Positions 63,556 through 64,000 of a stretch of 64,000 nucleotides of DNA are shown here, piece by piece (the stretch's first letter is position 1; each line of letters begins with the position of its first letter). The notes under the pieces were generated by a model. It saw nothing but the letters and a program-made list of their open reading frames with translations, was not told where the DNA came from and ran no database searches. Origin of the DNA: Leptasterias polaris (taxonomy: Eukaryota; Echinodermata; Asteroidea; Forcipulatida; Asteriidae); assembly GCA_037783415.1 (NCBI GenBank), contig JAZGTN010000059.1, forward strand, positions 3,782,001-3,846,000, read 5' to 3'. The position numbers and the translations under genes are program-made.

Positions 63556-64000
63556 GTGAAAGAGGTCGGTTGATCCCCATGTGTGAATAAGGGAATTAAT
63601 GAGTGGCAAGGAGGTCTTCAACGGCCGTTTGAGACCGGCAGGGTCGTAGCTGTATGATAAAGAACTGAGCCAAAGGCAAGGTTCTTGTGGGCATGGCCAC
63701 AACCCTGCAAGGTTTTAAAAGGTCATTTAAGACTGAGTCTCTGCTCTTTTATTCCCGTTCGTAATTACCTTTTCATTAAAAAATCTAAAAATCTTTAAAA
63801 GTTGAGAACAAATCTGAAAGTTCAGCCATGGCTCGCCTGGACTGTGCAGTGAATTTCTATCCATGTTGCACCCTAAATAGCTCCTTGCACAAGCTTCGAA
63901 CTTGCGCGCTTAAATTTTAAACTATCGCACGCAAGTTTTGAACTTGGGCGAGCCAAATATGCGAACTACTAACTTAAATTGGGCTGTGAAATTTGGCTGA
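63556..64000. other. ZFYVE26 intron 25, start
   Basis: A repeat-like pair occurs at about 63870-63940 (cttgcacaagcttcgaactt, gcacgcaagttttgaacttg). No exon seen. Confidence 0.45.

Overview
The window looks like nuclear DNA of an invertebrate deuterostome, most probably an echinoderm. It has small exons in long AT-rich introns with GT-AG borders, two animal-type regulatory and trafficking genes, a CR1/L2-type LINE, tRNA-derived SINEs with (ATT)n tails, and very many short inverted-repeat elements and minisatellites of the kind I remember from sea star and sea urchin genomes. The echinoderm call is from memory of such repeats, not from a search.

Layout. (1) 855-7013, plus strand: the 3' half of a BAZ1A/ACF1-like chromatin remodelling subunit gene. 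Five exons encode two PHD fingers, a Ser/Thr/Lys-rich linker and a C-terminal bromodomain. (2) 7014-26515: intergenic, dominated by repeats. These include an 83-bp-arm hairpin, 116-bp, 22-bp and 138-bp tandem repeats, a cluster of nested palindromic elements (13.77-15.66 kb), a 3.1-kb array of about 25 copies of a 123-bp unit, and a 1.3-kb hAT-like element with an 8-bp target duplication. One weak candidate for a small spliced gene lies at 12859-16402. (3) 26516 to the window end, plus strand: ZFYVE26 (spastizin), 25 coding exons whose phases all join, giving about 2395 residues. The FYVE domain that names the protein is not reached. Its introns hold a degenerate LINE on the minus strand (29.7-33.3 kb), three copies of a MITE carrying CRE and YY1-like sites (one of them intergenic), several minisatellites, SINEs, and a 702-bp TIR element whose empty site is preserved next to it.

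The two genes have no evident functional link: one is a nuclear nucleosome-remodelling factor, the other a PI3P-linked endolysosomal and autophagy protein. They lie in the same direction, about 19.5 kb apart. The most interesting structures are an intronic minisatellite that begins on the 5' splice site of ZFYVE26 exon 23 and repeats donor-like sequence about 20 times (61.6-62.1 kb), an 18-bp tandem array enclosed by 20-bp terminal inverted repeats (43.3-44.05 kb), a 22-bp array open in all three forward frames (10.9-11.35 kb), and a 116-bp satellite family scattered over five sites in both genes and between them.
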